The notes: generated by a model from the letters alone, not told the origin. A stretch of 64,000 nucleotides of DNA from Sporosarcina sp. NCCP-2716 (GCF_023707985.1 NZ_BRCF01000002.1:322226-386225); one strand, 5' to 3'. Shown: positions 32,632 to 40,860, counted from the stretch's first letter. Numbers and translations are program-made.

Positions 32632-32750
32632 CCTCCTTTGTAAAACAGCACAGGGCTGTTTTAGTGATAACTGCGGCCAAAGGAAGAAAGAGCCGATCGC
32701 TCCGTCAAAAAGTGCCGCAGTGCAGGCAAAAAAACCTGCCTGCCCAGTAT
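32632..32750 (-). promoter_or_regulatory. Candidate preQ1-II-like riboswitch of queT
   Basis: On the minus strand, 5' to 3': a TATACT -10, hairpin GCAGGC/GCCTGC, stem CTGCGGC (32720-32714) with GCCGCAG (32677-32671), a 9-base strand CTTCCTTTG (32686-32678) just 5' of that second arm, a hairpin TAAAACAGC/GCTGTTTTA (32663-32641), and then CAAAGGAGG (32640-32632), the ribosome binding site. CTTCCTTTG can pair with CAAAGGAGG (one G-U), making an H-type pseudoknot with an embedded hairpin. That is the architecture of preQ1-II riboswitches, which control QueT in streptococci. Sequence identity is limited. Confidence 0.5.
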
Positions 32751-32777
32751 AACAGATTCCCGTTCATCGCAGCTGAC

Positions 32778-33533
32778 TTATTTCGCGATCCAGCCGCCGT
32801 CGATCGGGATGACCGCGCCATGGATGTAATCGGCAGCTCTGCCTGCCAGGTAGAGTGTCAGCTTCGCGACTTCATCCGGCTGTGCCCAGCGCCCTGCCGG
32901 CGTCTCTTCTGCCACTTGGGCCGCCATCTCACCGGCTCCTGCGAAATCTGCCGCATTCATCGGCGTTTCGATCGCTCCGGGCGCGATTGCATTGGCCCGG
33001 ATCCCTTCGCGGCAATAATCGAGGTCGACTTGCTTCGTATAGCCGATCACTGCGTGTTTCGATGCGGTATAGGCAGCTCCTCCCCCTCCGCCGACCAGGC
33101 CGGCGATGGACGCCATGTTGACGAGAACGCCTGCGCCCTGCCGGAGCATATGGGGCAGCACGGCATTCGTCGTCAAGTACATCCCTTTGACATTTGTATC
33201 CATGATGCGGTCCCACAGCGCTTCATCCGTCTCGAGCGTTTTGGCGAAGCCATCCAGGATGCCCGCCGTATTGCACAGGATGTCGATCCTGCCGAATGTC
33301 GCGATCGCCAGTTCCACCGCCTGCTTCACATCATCCGGGCTGCCGACGCTTCCCAATCGGAAGACCATTCGCTCTGGGCAGTCTTCTTGGAGCCGGCGGA
33401 GTCCTTCTTCGTTCAGATCGAATCCGAACACAGAAGCACCGTGTTCCAAAAAGGCTGCTGCCTGCGCATAGCCGATGCCGGAAGCTGCCCCGGTGATGAA
33501 CACCGTCTTTCCTACAAATTCGCCGTCAGTCAT
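32778..33533 (-). CDS. SDR family oxidoreductase (FabG-like)
   Basis: A 251-residue classical short-chain dehydrogenase: cofactor motif TGAASGIG (about 15), NTAG-type (CNTAG, about 88), catalytic Ser in VNMASIAG and YTASK (Tyr-x3-Lys, about 155). The end PIDGGWIAK is typical. Residues FDLNEEG suggest NAD preference (Asp after the second strand). The substrate is unknown. The queT leader promoter overlaps its 3' end. Confidence 0.88.
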   Translation of the reverse strand: MTDGEFVGKTVFITGAASGIGYAQAAAFLEHGASVFGFDLNEEGLRRLQEDCPERMVFRLGSVGSPDDVKQAVELAIATFGRIDILCNTAGILDGFAKTLETDEALWDRIMDTNVKGMYLTTNAVLPHMLRQGAGVLVNMASIAGLVGGGGGAAYTASKHAVIGYTKQVDLDYCREGIRANAIAPGAIETPMNAADFAGAGEMAAQVAEETPAGRWAQPDEVAKLTLYLAGRAADYIHGAVIPIDGGWIAK

Positions 33534-33551
33534 CGTTCATTTCCTCCATTC

Positions 33552-33579
33552 AAAAAGCCCATGATCGCTCATGGGCTTT
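33552..33579 (-). terminator. Terminator after the DUF2829 gene
   Basis: GCCCATGA/TCATGGGC stem with a 4-base loop, flanked by AAA/TTT, and a T-run on the minus strand. Confidence 0.75.
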
Positions 33580-33589
33580 CCCTCATTCA

Positions 33590-33811
33590 TTACTGTACGA
33601 TTATCCAGTCTTCTGCAAGCAGGTCACAGACGGTCGGCGTGAACATCGTATAGCCCTCTCCTGTCACGTTAATGACGAAATAAGGGTTCATTCTCTCACC
33701 GTCGAGTTGCTCAGCGTCGACGAGCTTGACGTACAGCTCTGCGCCGCCCCATCCTTGGCGAATCACTTTTTCGCCTGCTTTCAGCCGGGGCAAAACTTCT
33801 TCGAATGTCAT
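33590..33811 (-). CDS. DUF2829 protein, Tad2-like (Thoeris anti-defence 2 family)
   Basis: A 73-residue protein with the DUF2829 signature: MTFEEVLPRLKAGEKVIRQGW at the start and CDLLAEDWIIVQ at the end. Phage members of this family (Tad2) sequester the cyclic ADP-ribose-type messenger of Thoeris defence. This copy sits on the chromosome 32 bp after the HxlR gene on the same strand, without phage genes nearby. It may be a domesticated remnant or have another role. Length is near the short end for the family. Confidence 0.75.
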   Translation of the reverse strand: MTFEEVLPRLKAGEKVIRQGWGGAELYVKLVDAEQLDGERMNPYFVINVTGEGYTMFTPTVCDLLAEDWIIVQ

Positions 33812-33843
33812 ATGGATCCATCCTTCTTTTATTGGAATGTAGT

Positions 33844-34206
33844 TTACGTTCTGTCTTTCGTGCAGCTGCCGTTCTGTTTAACCCATGTCAGAATCGACCG
33901 GATCACCGGTTCGAAGGCATATCCTTTGTCTGTCAGCTCATACTCGACTTTCCGGCCTGCCGGGACTGCCCGCTTCACGGCGAACCCGTGTGCTTCCAGC
34001 TCTTTCAGCCGTTCCGTCAGCAACCGGTCGGAAATCCCATCGATTTCAGCGGCCAGCTCGTGGTAGCGTTTCGGTCCGTCCAGCAGATGATAGATGATGA
34101 TGCCCATCCACCGTTTGCCGATGAATTCGATCGTTGCGTGGAAACTATCGCATGCGCCACTGCCTGCCTGTCCGGCTGATTGAATGAGTTCTTCAGTTTT
34201 TTTCAT
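33844..34206 (-). CDS. HxlR family transcriptional regulator, YodB/CatR-like
   Basis: A 120-residue winged-helix protein with the HxlR core IGKRWMGIIIYHLLDGPKRYHELA and LTERLKELEAHG. An N-terminal cysteine (GACDSF) and a C-terminal cysteine (GSCTKD) match the thiol-sensor positions of Bacillus YodB, which senses quinones and diamide. It is divergent from a nitroreductase with two identical-type palindromes between them. The ATG at 34206 follows GGGGGA. It likely represses the nitroreductase and itself. Confidence 0.85.
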   Translation of the reverse strand: MKKTEELIQSAGQAGSGACDSFHATIEFIGKRWMGIIIYHLLDGPKRYHELAAEIDGISDRLLTERLKELEAHGFAVKRAVPAGRKVEYELTDKGYAFEPVIRSILTWVKQNGSCTKDRT

Positions 34207-34253
34207 CCGTCTTCCCCCATTCACCGTATAGCTTCACTTTACCATAGCCGGAG

Positions 34254-34306
34254 TTGACAAACAAGCTTACTAATAGTAAGGTTTATTCAATCTTACTATT
34301 AGTAAG
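34254..34306. promoter_or_regulatory. Nitroreductase promoter with two HxlR-type operators
   Basis: A consensus -35 TTGACA lies at 34254-34259. Two 15-bp near-perfect palindromes, CTTACTAATAGTAAG (34266-34280) and CTTACTATTAGTAAG (34292-34306), follow, centred 26 bp apart and covering the -10 and start region. The TTACT/AGTAA arms resemble YodB/CatR sites. Confidence 0.75.
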
Positions 34307-34321
34307 TTGAAAACAAACTAT

Positions 34322-34969
34322 ATGCATGAAGGAGTTTTTCATATAACTGATCTTTTCGCCCCTTTGTCAGAAGTTATCCATACTCGGAAATCTGTTCGCA
34401 AGTTCGATCCGACCTACTCTATTGAGCAAACGGAAATCATGGAAATGCTACAGGAAGCGACGCTGGCACCGTCTTCGAGCAACTTGCAGCCTTGGCGCTT
34501 TGTCGTCATCCAGGATCCGGATACGAAGAAGAAGATCCGTGAGTTTTCGTTCAACCAGGAACAGATCGAGACGGCATCCGCCATCATAGCGGTCGTGGCG
34601 GATACTGAAATGTACCATAATATCGATGAAATCTATATGGCCAACCTGCAGGCCGGCCATATCGACGAAAAGAACGTCGCCATCCAGATCGGCAACGCCA
34701 AAGCGCTCTATCCGAACGCACCGAAAGAGGCACGGCTGAATATTGCAGCGTTCGACGCCGGACTCGTGTCCATGCAGCTCATGCTGATCGCGAAGGCGAA
34801 AGGATATGACACAGTGCCGATGGGCGGATTCGACAAAGCCCAGTTTGCAGAAGCGTTCGATCTCGGGGACCGGTATGTGCCGCTCGTGCTGATCGCACTC
34901 GGAAAAGCGGCCGCACCGGCTTATGGATCGACACGGCTGCCGCTCGATACCATCACGAAGTTTGTATAA
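34322..34969 (+). CDS. Nitroreductase family protein
   Basis: A flavin-dependent nitroreductase-like protein of about 215 residues: TRKSVRKFD at the N-terminus, APSSSNLQPWRFVV and the C-terminal PMGGFDKAQF segment. Related MhqN/YodC proteins reduce quinones and nitro compounds. The start is uncertain: ATG 34322 and TTG 34307 have no ribosome binding site, while GAAGGAG (34328-34334) is spaced correctly for an ATA at 34343. Control by the divergent HxlR protein is very likely. Confidence 0.82.
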   Translation: MHEGVFHITDLFAPLSEVIHTRKSVRKFDPTYSIEQTEIMEMLQEATLAPSSSNLQPWRFVVIQDPDTKKKIREFSFNQEQIETASAIIAVVADTEMYHNIDEIYMANLQAGHIDEKNVAIQIGNAKALYPNAPKEARLNIAAFDAGLVSMQLMLIAKAKGYDTVPMGGFDKAQFAEAFDLGDRYVPLVLIALGKAAAPAYGSTRLPLDTITKFV

Positions 34970-36416
34970 CGGATTGTGTTTGCGCCCTGCTTGCAGGGTG
35001 CTTTTTTTGTGTTTGCCCGTCTGCCAGTTCCCGCATATGCCTGCGGAACGCACTCATGACGAATGCATGCATATTGGCTTGTGTAACATAGTAGACGAAC
35101 CAGGGCAGCGACGGCAAATAGTCATGGATCGCGATGATGGCTTCATCCGCCCCTGGGATCTTGCGGAATTCCATGCGGCCCCGTTCGTTGGCCTCGCTGT
35201 CCAACAGCAGGCCACCGGTGATGTAGTACAGGGCACGGTCTTCCGAGCTCCGTTCTTTCGAGTAGGACAATTCAAGCAGCGTACGCCTGCCGAGGAAGCC
35301 GATCCTGCAGTTCAGCTGATCATCGACCGCCGTCTGCACCCAAGGGTTCATGAACGTTTCCAGCCACTTCACGTAATAGCGCCCCGCTTCGTCCGCGGTC
35401 CAGCCAGCCGGCAGCTGGATCCGCTGGACGGAACGGACGTCCTGTTTCAGCGGTCCGAGGTTCGGCAGCCGGGCCGGACGTCTGGCTGTTCGTCCGCTCT
35501 GCTCTTCAGCAAGGGCCCGCTTTGCCGCATCACGGAAGGGCGTCTGTCCGTCACTGATTCCCTCAACGTAATGCTCGGGCTGGACGACCATCGCATGCTT
35601 CAGGCTTTCGACGAGCGGATAGACCATCTCCTTCGGGGTGTTGGTGACGAGCCGCAGCCAGAGGCGCGACAGGGTCAGCGTGAAGAACGGCACGCCGATC
35701 ATCTTCGGGTTTTTCTCCATGACTTCGGCCGTCGCCCGCATCATCGTCCGGTACGTCATCACGTTAGGTCCGCCGACATCGATGGAACGGTCCTGCAGGT
35801 CAAAGTCCAGGATGATCGATGTGAGTCCGCGCAGTACGTCATTCAGTGCAACAGGCTGTGTCCGCGTGTTCGTCCATTTCGGCAGGATCATCACCGGCAG
35901 CCGCTTCACGAGTTTCGAAAGGATCGGGAACGAGGACCCCTTCGGCCCGACGATCAGCCCTGCACGCAGCGCCGTCACCGGGATGCCGGAAGCCCGCAGG
36001 ACTCGTTCCACTTCGAGCCGGCTCTTCAGATGCCTCGACAGCTCCACTCCTTCCCCTTCAGGTATGATGCCGCCCAAATAGACGATCTGCTGGATCCCCT
36101 GCTTCTTCGCCGCTTTCGCGAAATTGTCCGCCAAGATGACGTCCATATCTTCGAACGTCCCTTGCGTCAGCTTGGCCGATTTCATCATCGAATGGACGAG
36201 GTAGACCGCGATGTCCGCGCCTTCCAGCCCCTTCTCGGCGTCTTTCATGGAAAACAGGTCACACGCCCGCCACGTGACGCCCAGGGTGCTGTCCCGCCGT
36301 CCGCCGCTCCGCGACAGGGCGATGACGTCCGCTTTTCCTTGTAAACAGCCGAGCAGATGATGACCGATGTATCCGCTTGCGCCCGCAATCGCGACGACTG
36401 GTTTCCGTTCTGCCAT
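34953..36416 (-). CDS. NAD(P)-binding SDR-type protein with DUF2867-like C-terminal domain
   Basis: A 487-residue protein. Residues 1-290 form an atypical/extended SDR Rossmann domain (GASGYIGHHLL, YLGGIIPEGEG, LRAGLIVGPKGSSF); residues about 340-470 match the DUF2867 region (GRYYVKWLETF, SRSxGRMEFRKIPG-like segment). It is cytoplasmic and of unknown substrate. Its 3' end overlaps the convergent nitroreductase by 17 bp. RBS GAGGCGG precedes the ATG. Confidence 0.82.
   Translation of the reverse strand: MAERKPVVAIAGASGYIGHHLLGCLQGKADVIALSRSGGRRDSTLGVTWRACDLFSMKDAEKGLEGADIAVYLVHSMMKSAKLTQGTFEDMDVILADNFAKAAKKQGIQQIVYLGGIIPEGEGVELSRHLKSRLEVERVLRASGIPVTALRAGLIVGPKGSSFPILSKLVKRLPVMILPKWTNTRTQPVALNDVLRGLTSIILDFDLQDRSIDVGGPNVMTYRTMMRATAEVMEKNPKMIGVPFFTLTLSRLWLRLVTNTPKEMVYPLVESLKHAMVVQPEHYVEGISDGQTPFRDAAKRALAEEQSGRTARRPARLPNLGPLKQDVRSVQRIQLPAGWTADEAGRYYVKWLETFMNPWVQTAVDDQLNCRIGFLGRRTLLELSYSKERSSEDRALYYITGGLLLDSEANERGRMEFRKIPGADEAIIAIHDYLPSLPWFVYYVTQANMHAFVMSAFRRHMRELADGQTQKKHPASRAQTQSVIQTS
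34982..35008 (+). terminator. Nitroreductase terminator inside the convergent gene
   Basis: GCGCCCTGC pairs with GCAGGGTGC (one G-U) with a minimal loop, followed by seven T residues. It lies within the coding 3' end of the opposite gene. Confidence 0.75.
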
Positions 36417-36586
36417 TCTTTCCGCCTCCTCTTGAATGTAGTGATGATGGGTGAGTCGAATGCTGGTTCCATTCTACTGCGAAAGCGTGAATTTTCATAA
36501 TGAAGTGCAGAATCTTGGCAAAAGCGGAACTTATCCCGTCCGGTTACGTACTAAGACTAACCATACAGAGAGATGAGGAGAATAAT

Positions 36587-36976
36587 TTGAGAAAACGCGA
36601 CTGGATGATCACCGGCACCCTGTTCATCCTCTGCCTGGTCGGCTTCCGCCATGCCATGCACGGACCTGCCACATACATTCCGCTTCAAGCGGACCAGCTG
36701 CCGGCACAGGTGCAGAGCAAGCTGAAGACATCGGAACGCCATCCTTCCTTCCGCACGTGCCAGTATGGAAAGGACGTGTATATCCTCTTTGACAGCAACC
36801 AGCCAGGTGCCTATACGAAAATCACGATGAAAGCACACAAACGGTTCAGCAGACCGGAAGTCATCGCGATGCTCAATCACGCGACGAATAACACGGAAGC
36901 AACCGAAACGGCTGCACTCAAATTGCCGAACTCGACGGACCGTGACGTCAGGCTTGTCGTCCGGGATAAGCGCTGA
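36587..36976 (+). CDS. Membrane-anchored protein of unknown function
   Basis: A 129-residue protein. TTG 36587 follows AGGAG; the frame is open to 36500 but without a better site. After a short basic start it has one hydrophobic segment (MITGTLFILCLVGF), then a soluble domain with two cysteine-poor mixed alpha/beta regions (VYILFDSNQPGAYTKITMKA). I do not recognise the family. Confidence 0.65.
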   Translation: MRKRDWMITGTLFILCLVGFRHAMHGPATYIPLQADQLPAQVQSKLKTSERHPSFRTCQYGKDVYILFDSNQPGAYTKITMKAHKRFSRPEVIAMLNHATNNTEATETAALKLPNSTDRDVRLVVRDKR

Positions 36977-36996
36977 CAACGGAGGATGACGGCAAG

Positions 36997-37031
36997 AAGC
37001 CTGCTGCTCGGCATGAGCATGCAGGCTTTTT
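36997..37031 (+). terminator. Terminator after the membrane-anchored protein gene
   Basis: AAGCCTGC/GCAGGCTT stem with an inner GCTC/GAGC pairing, followed by TTTCT. Confidence 0.65.
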
Positions 37032-37071
37032 CTGTCTTTTATCCGTCGGAATCCCGGCCTCTCGCCGAATA

Positions 37072-38700
37072 TCAGTTTTTCACCGGAAGCATCACACGCC
37101 AGCCAATCCAGCAGGCTGCCGTAATGAGCAGCAGGTACACTGAGGATCCGTACGGCAGCTGGGCCGCCAGGATATGCGGGACGACGAACACGCCGATCAG
37201 CAGCATGAAGAGGATCTGCTTGGCGGTGCCCGACTGCAGCGCTTCCCCGATCGGTCTGGAGAACGGCATCATCCCTTTCGAGCCCGCCCCGTAGCAGATC
37301 ACCGCGTACAGCAGCGCCGCGATGAGGATGCTGAGCAAGTCGGGAACGATCCGCCAGCCGAACAGCACGCCGAACAGAATCGCCTGCAGCACGTATACCG
37401 GCAGGAACAGTTGCGCGAGGCTCGCTTTCAGTGTTCCCCGTTTCACAAGTGACGAATGGCGGACCGGCAGGACTTCAAACACCCAGGCACCTTTGAAGTT
37501 GCCGGAATAGCTTAGCATCATTGTCAGCGAGGCGATGATCAGGAAGCCAAAATAGAGCATGTAATACATCTGCGAATCCGCCAGATCGGCGAGCGTGCTG
37601 TCCTGCAGGGAGATATACAGGAACAGGAACGGGGCGATGAACCCGATGCCGAGCGCCGGATAGACTTTCAGCTTGAAGTCCCGCTCGCGTTTCATGAGCA
37701 GCCACGAAAAACGGAAACTGGCACGCTCTTCTTTGTCCCGGCAGAGTATGGTCTCCCAGAACGTCATCAGGAACGCACGCGGCTTCCTGCCTCCCCGGGT
37801 TTCCGAAAGCAGCTTCTGCAAATTCTGTTCAAACTGCGGCATTTTGCGGATATAGAGACTGATCGCGAGGACCGGCACGAGGACGGCAGCCGCCGACAGG
37901 ACAAGGAGCGGTGTACTGGCATTGCCGCCGAGCAGCCATTCGAACGGAGCCGCAAACCAGAGCGGCGGCAACAGGAGATGCCACCAGTGAAATGCATACT
38001 CGACGGATACACCGACGAATTCGAACGACCGGATCAGCACTTGGTACCCGGCAAAAATGCCGACCGACAACAGGATCTGCACGTAATTGATAAGGTCCTT
38101 CAGCCGCTCCCCGTCGAACAGGCGGAGCATCGCCATGTAGGTGATCGCCGTCAGTGAAATGATCAGCAGCAGCAAAAAGACGAGCAGGACGAGGAACAGC
38201 ACGAAAAAGACCGGGCCCTTCACCGCCAGCATGACAATCGACGGAATGCCGAGCAGCGCCCCTGCGATGAGCAACATGTAGATCGTAATATGGACAAGCT
38301 TCGCTGCGTTCAGCGTGCGGTCGTCAACAGGGGCGGCCGCAAGCAGCACACGGTCCCGCACGTCCAGTAACACGCTGGAGAAGTCCGCGATGAGCGACGT
38401 CATGATCATGAACATCGCAATCCCGAAGATGAGCCCCATCTGCAGCATAAGGCTGTCTCCGAAGAACAGGAAAGGGATCGTGACGAGGCCGTACAGCACA
38501 TACAGGCCGAGCGACTTCAGGAACTGGTTGCCCTCCTTCAGTTTCGTCTGGGAAAAGACGACGGGCACCCGACGTTCATCCATCGTCAATTTCAATCCGA
38601 CGATCGCCCGCATGGCGGGATAGTCGATACCGAATGTACGGAAGACTCCTCTGAACTTATCGAGCATCCGGAGGGAACGGAAGTCAGTCAACCTCTTCAC
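37072..38700 (-). CDS. Large ABC transporter permease
   Basis: A 542-residue protein with about twelve hydrophobic segments, twice the usual ABC-2 permease. It partners the ATPase gene 38684-39478, overlapping it by 17 bp. Such large permeases are found in uncharacterised Bacillus exporters. No sequence clue to the substrate is seen. Confidence 0.82.
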   Translation of the reverse strand: MKRLTDFRSLRMLDKFRGVFRTFGIDYPAMRAIVGLKLTMDERRVPVVFSQTKLKEGNQFLKSLGLYVLYGLVTIPFLFFGDSLMLQMGLIFGIAMFMIMTSLIADFSSVLLDVRDRVLLAAAPVDDRTLNAAKLVHITIYMLLIAGALLGIPSIVMLAVKGPVFFVLFLVLLVFLLLLIISLTAITYMAMLRLFDGERLKDLINYVQILLSVGIFAGYQVLIRSFEFVGVSVEYAFHWWHLLLPPLWFAAPFEWLLGGNASTPLLVLSAAAVLVPVLAISLYIRKMPQFEQNLQKLLSETRGGRKPRAFLMTFWETILCRDKEERASFRFSWLLMKRERDFKLKVYPALGIGFIAPFLFLYISLQDSTLADLADSQMYYMLYFGFLIIASLTMMLSYSGNFKGAWVFEVLPVRHSSLVKRGTLKASLAQLFLPVYVLQAILFGVLFGWRIVPDLLSILIAALLYAVICYGAGSKGMMPFSRPIGEALQSGTAKQILFMLLIGVFVVPHILAAQLPYGSSVYLLLITAACWIGWRVMLPVKN

Positions 38701-39478
38701 CGCCCGTCACGGCATCGACGAATTGCCGCGCCGTCTGCTCGTGCGCATCGAAACCGGTCAGCGAGTTGAAGATCGTCTCGAGCGTCCCGTCGGCGTCCTG
38801 CCCTTTCAGCTCTTCGAAGGTGCCGTCCGCTGCAATATGACCACCGTGCAGCAGGACGATCCGGCTGCTGATTTTCTCGACGACATCCATGATATGCGAG
38901 GAATAGAAGATCGTTTTCCCCTTTTCAGCAAGGACTGCAAGTATATCTTTGACGACCATGACGCTGTTCGCATCGAGGCCGCTGAGCGGTTCATCCAGAA
39001 ACAGGATATCAGGGTCGTGCAGCAGGCTCGAAATGATGAGCACTTTCTGCCGCATCCCTTTCGAGAACGAAGAGATCCGCGTATGCAAGACATCCCCGAG
39101 CCCCAGCACGGTCATCAGCGTCGCAGCTTTACCAGCTGCCGCTTCACGGTCGATGCCGTACAGCTCCCCGATGAACGACAAATATTCCATCGGTGTCAGC
39201 GTGTCGTAGATTTCCGCGTTCTCCGGCACGTAGCCAATACGACGCTTTACATCCCGGTCCTCTTCCTTCAGGTCATGGCCGAATATCTCGACAGTCCCGC
39301 CATAATCGCGGATCAGCCCGAGCAGGATCTTGAGCGTTGTGCTTTTCCCCGCTCCGTTCGGTCCGATGTAGCCGATGATCTGCCCCCGATGGACGTCCAG
39401 CGAAATCCCATCCAGCACGCGTTTCCCCGGATATTCCATCGTAAGGTCCCTCATCGAGATGATCGGTGCTTCTTCCAT
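38684..39478 (-). CDS. ABC transporter ATP-binding protein
   Basis: A 264-residue ATPase: Walker A GPNGAGKST (about 40), signature FSKGMRQKVLI, Walker B ILFLDEPLSGLD and H-loop SSHIMD. The second ATG (39478) is chosen because GGGGGG directly abuts the first. It is the first gene of the exporter pair. Array 2 lies upstream. Confidence 0.9.
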   Translation of the reverse strand: MEEAPIISMRDLTMEYPGKRVLDGISLDVHRGQIIGYIGPNGAGKSTTLKILLGLIRDYGGTVEIFGHDLKEEDRDVKRRIGYVPENAEIYDTLTPMEYLSFIGELYGIDREAAAGKAATLMTVLGLGDVLHTRISSFSKGMRQKVLIISSLLHDPDILFLDEPLSGLDANSVMVVKDILAVLAEKGKTIFYSSHIMDVVEKISSRIVLLHGGHIAADGTFEELKGQDADGTLETIFNSLTGFDAHEQTARQFVDAVTGGEEVD

Positions 39479-39586
39479 TTCCATCCCCCCTGGTTCGTTA
39501 TGGTTGGTCTAAGCCTACCAAGACAAACGGAAAATTCCAATTGTTTTTTTGAGATGAAACCTGGAGAGGGGCGGCGGTGCGGTTGC

Positions 39587-39833
39587 TTGAGCGATTGTGC
39601 CGCTTGCTTGAGCGTATCTCCCGCTTGCTTGAGCGTTTCCCCGTTTGCTTGAGCGCTTCTCTCCATGCCTTGAGCGTTTCACCATTTACTTGAGCGTTTC
39701 TCTCCATACCTTGAGCGTTTCACCATTTACTTGAGCGCTTCTCCCCATGCCTTGAGCGTTTCCCCGTTTGCTTGAGCGTTTCTCCCCATGCCTTGAGCGT
39801 TTCCCCGTTTGCTTGAGCGTTTCTCCCCTATGT
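39587..39833. repeat. Array 2: twelve TTGAGCG units at alternating 20/21-bp spacing
   Basis: TTGAGCG starts at 39587, 39608, 39629, 39649, 39670, 39690, 39711, 39731, 39752, 39772, 39793 and 39813. Spacing is 21, 21 and then 20/21 alternately. Two unit types alternate (CCTTGAGCGTTTC with a 19-bp unit, GCTTGAGCGTTTC with a 22-bp unit), giving a 41-bp composite. The units differ by point changes, more toward the left end. It fills the gap between the ABC ATPase start and the ogt terminator. No gene is seen in it. Confidence 0.9.
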
Positions 39834-39846
39834 ACTGCCTTCCACG

Positions 39847-39878
39847 GAAAAGGACCGCCTGTCCGGGCGGTCCTTTTC
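39847..39878 (-). terminator. ogt terminator
   Basis: A perfect 13-bp stem GAAAAGGACCGCC/GGCGGTCCTTTTC with a 6-base loop; it touches the ogt stop codon. Confidence 0.85.
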
Positions 39879-40386
39879 ACTGCTTATGTGTCTGTTCATG
39901 CGCAAGGAGCCATTCCTTGCGCCACACCCCGCCCGCGTAGCCGGTGAGGGTGCCGTTTTTCCCGATGATGCGATGGCACGGCACCAGCACCGTCAGCTGG
40001 TTCTTACCGTTCGCGCTTCCAACGGCACGGACTGCCTTGGCACTGCCGATTGCGCAGGCGATGTCCCCATAGGAGGCGGTTTGTCCATAGGGGATATATG
40101 TCAGTGCCTGCCAGACATTTTGTTGAAACGGTGTCCCTTTTACTGCAACCGGCAAGTCAAAATCATTTCGGGCTCCTTTGAAATACTCGTCCAATTGGTG
40201 ATAACAAAGAACGACGGCGGCCGGCAAGTTTTCTGTCAGCCCGGTCCCCGACTCACAGTCTTCCGTGAACAGCACCGAATGGACCGCCTCGTCTGTTCCG
40301 GTGATTTCCAGGACTCCAAGAGGCGAGTTATAATAGGCCTTCTTCGCAACGGATGATTTTGCATCGAGAGAAATGGTAATCGGCAT
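39877..40386 (-). CDS. ogt: Methylated-DNA-protein cysteine methyltransferase
   Basis: A 169-residue protein with the Ogt/AGT active site VLVPCHRIIGKNG (acceptor cysteine in PCHR, about 138) and the preceding helix-turn-helix GSAKAVRAVGSANGKN. It repairs O6-methylguanine by suicidal transfer of the methyl group. The ATG at 40386 follows GAAGGAG; the GTG at 40395 would abut that site. Confidence 0.92.
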   Translation of the reverse strand: MPITISLDAKSSVAKKAYYNSPLGVLEITGTDEAVHSVLFTEDCESGTGLTENLPAAVVLCYHQLDEYFKGARNDFDLPVAVKGTPFQQNVWQALTYIPYGQTASYGDIACAIGSAKAVRAVGSANGKNQLTVLVPCHRIIGKNGTLTGYAGGVWRKEWLLAHEQTHKQ

Positions 40387-40486
40387 CTGTTTCACTCCTT
40401 CGTCTTTTGTTTGATTATACCAAACGATTGTTCTTCCGTATCGTTTACGTCACGTGGTAAATCATAACGAAAAAGAGGTGTTTTTC

Positions 40487-40819
40487 ATGCTGATCAAACT
40501 TGCGATATCGCTTGGATTCGTTATCGTTTCTCATTTCTCACCCACCGTGCCGGTCTCGTCCACCGTCGAATCGGAGACACCGGCTTATGCCAAATGGTCG
40601 AGACTCGCGATTCAACAGGTGCAAATTCAGTATCCGAATGCTCAGATCATCGATTACCTCTATATGGGCACCCGGCAGAGCACAGAAGGCATGGAAGCCA
40701 CTTTTCGCTTATGGCTGCGGGAAGCCGGCCGTGAATACGGCGTAGTTGTGCGTGTCACCTATTCAGCGGAGACTGACAAATTGAAAGAGATCCAAATTAA
40801 CGAAATCACTCCGCCGTAA
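40487..40819 (+). CDS. Secreted DUF3889 protein (YqzG/YhdC-like)
   Basis: A 110-residue protein with an N-terminal signal-like helix and a DUF3889 domain: AKWSRLAIQQVQIQYPNAQI, IDYLYMG and FRLWLREAGREYGVVVRVTY. The ATG at 40487 follows AGAGGTG. Function is unknown in the family. It is a single gene, convergent with mqo. Confidence 0.8.
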   Translation: MLIKLAISLGFVIVSHFSPTVPVSSTVESETPAYAKWSRLAIQQVQIQYPNAQIIDYLYMGTRQSTEGMEATFRLWLREAGREYGVVVRVTYSAETDKLKEIQINEITPP

Positions 40820-40860
40820 CCTGATACGCAGGAGTCGCGGAATGTCGACTGCAAACATAC

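Noticed and set aside
32106..33653. 515-codon plus-strand frame
   Set aside because: It runs antisense to queT and the SDR gene, both with clear homology and ribosome binding sites.
34923..36344. 473-codon plus-strand frame
   Set aside because: Antisense shadow of the NAD(P)-binding protein gene; basic and arginine-rich composition.
39451..39880. Minus-strand frames over array 2 (ETLK-type peptides)
   Set aside because: They are low-complexity translations of the repeat with no start signals.
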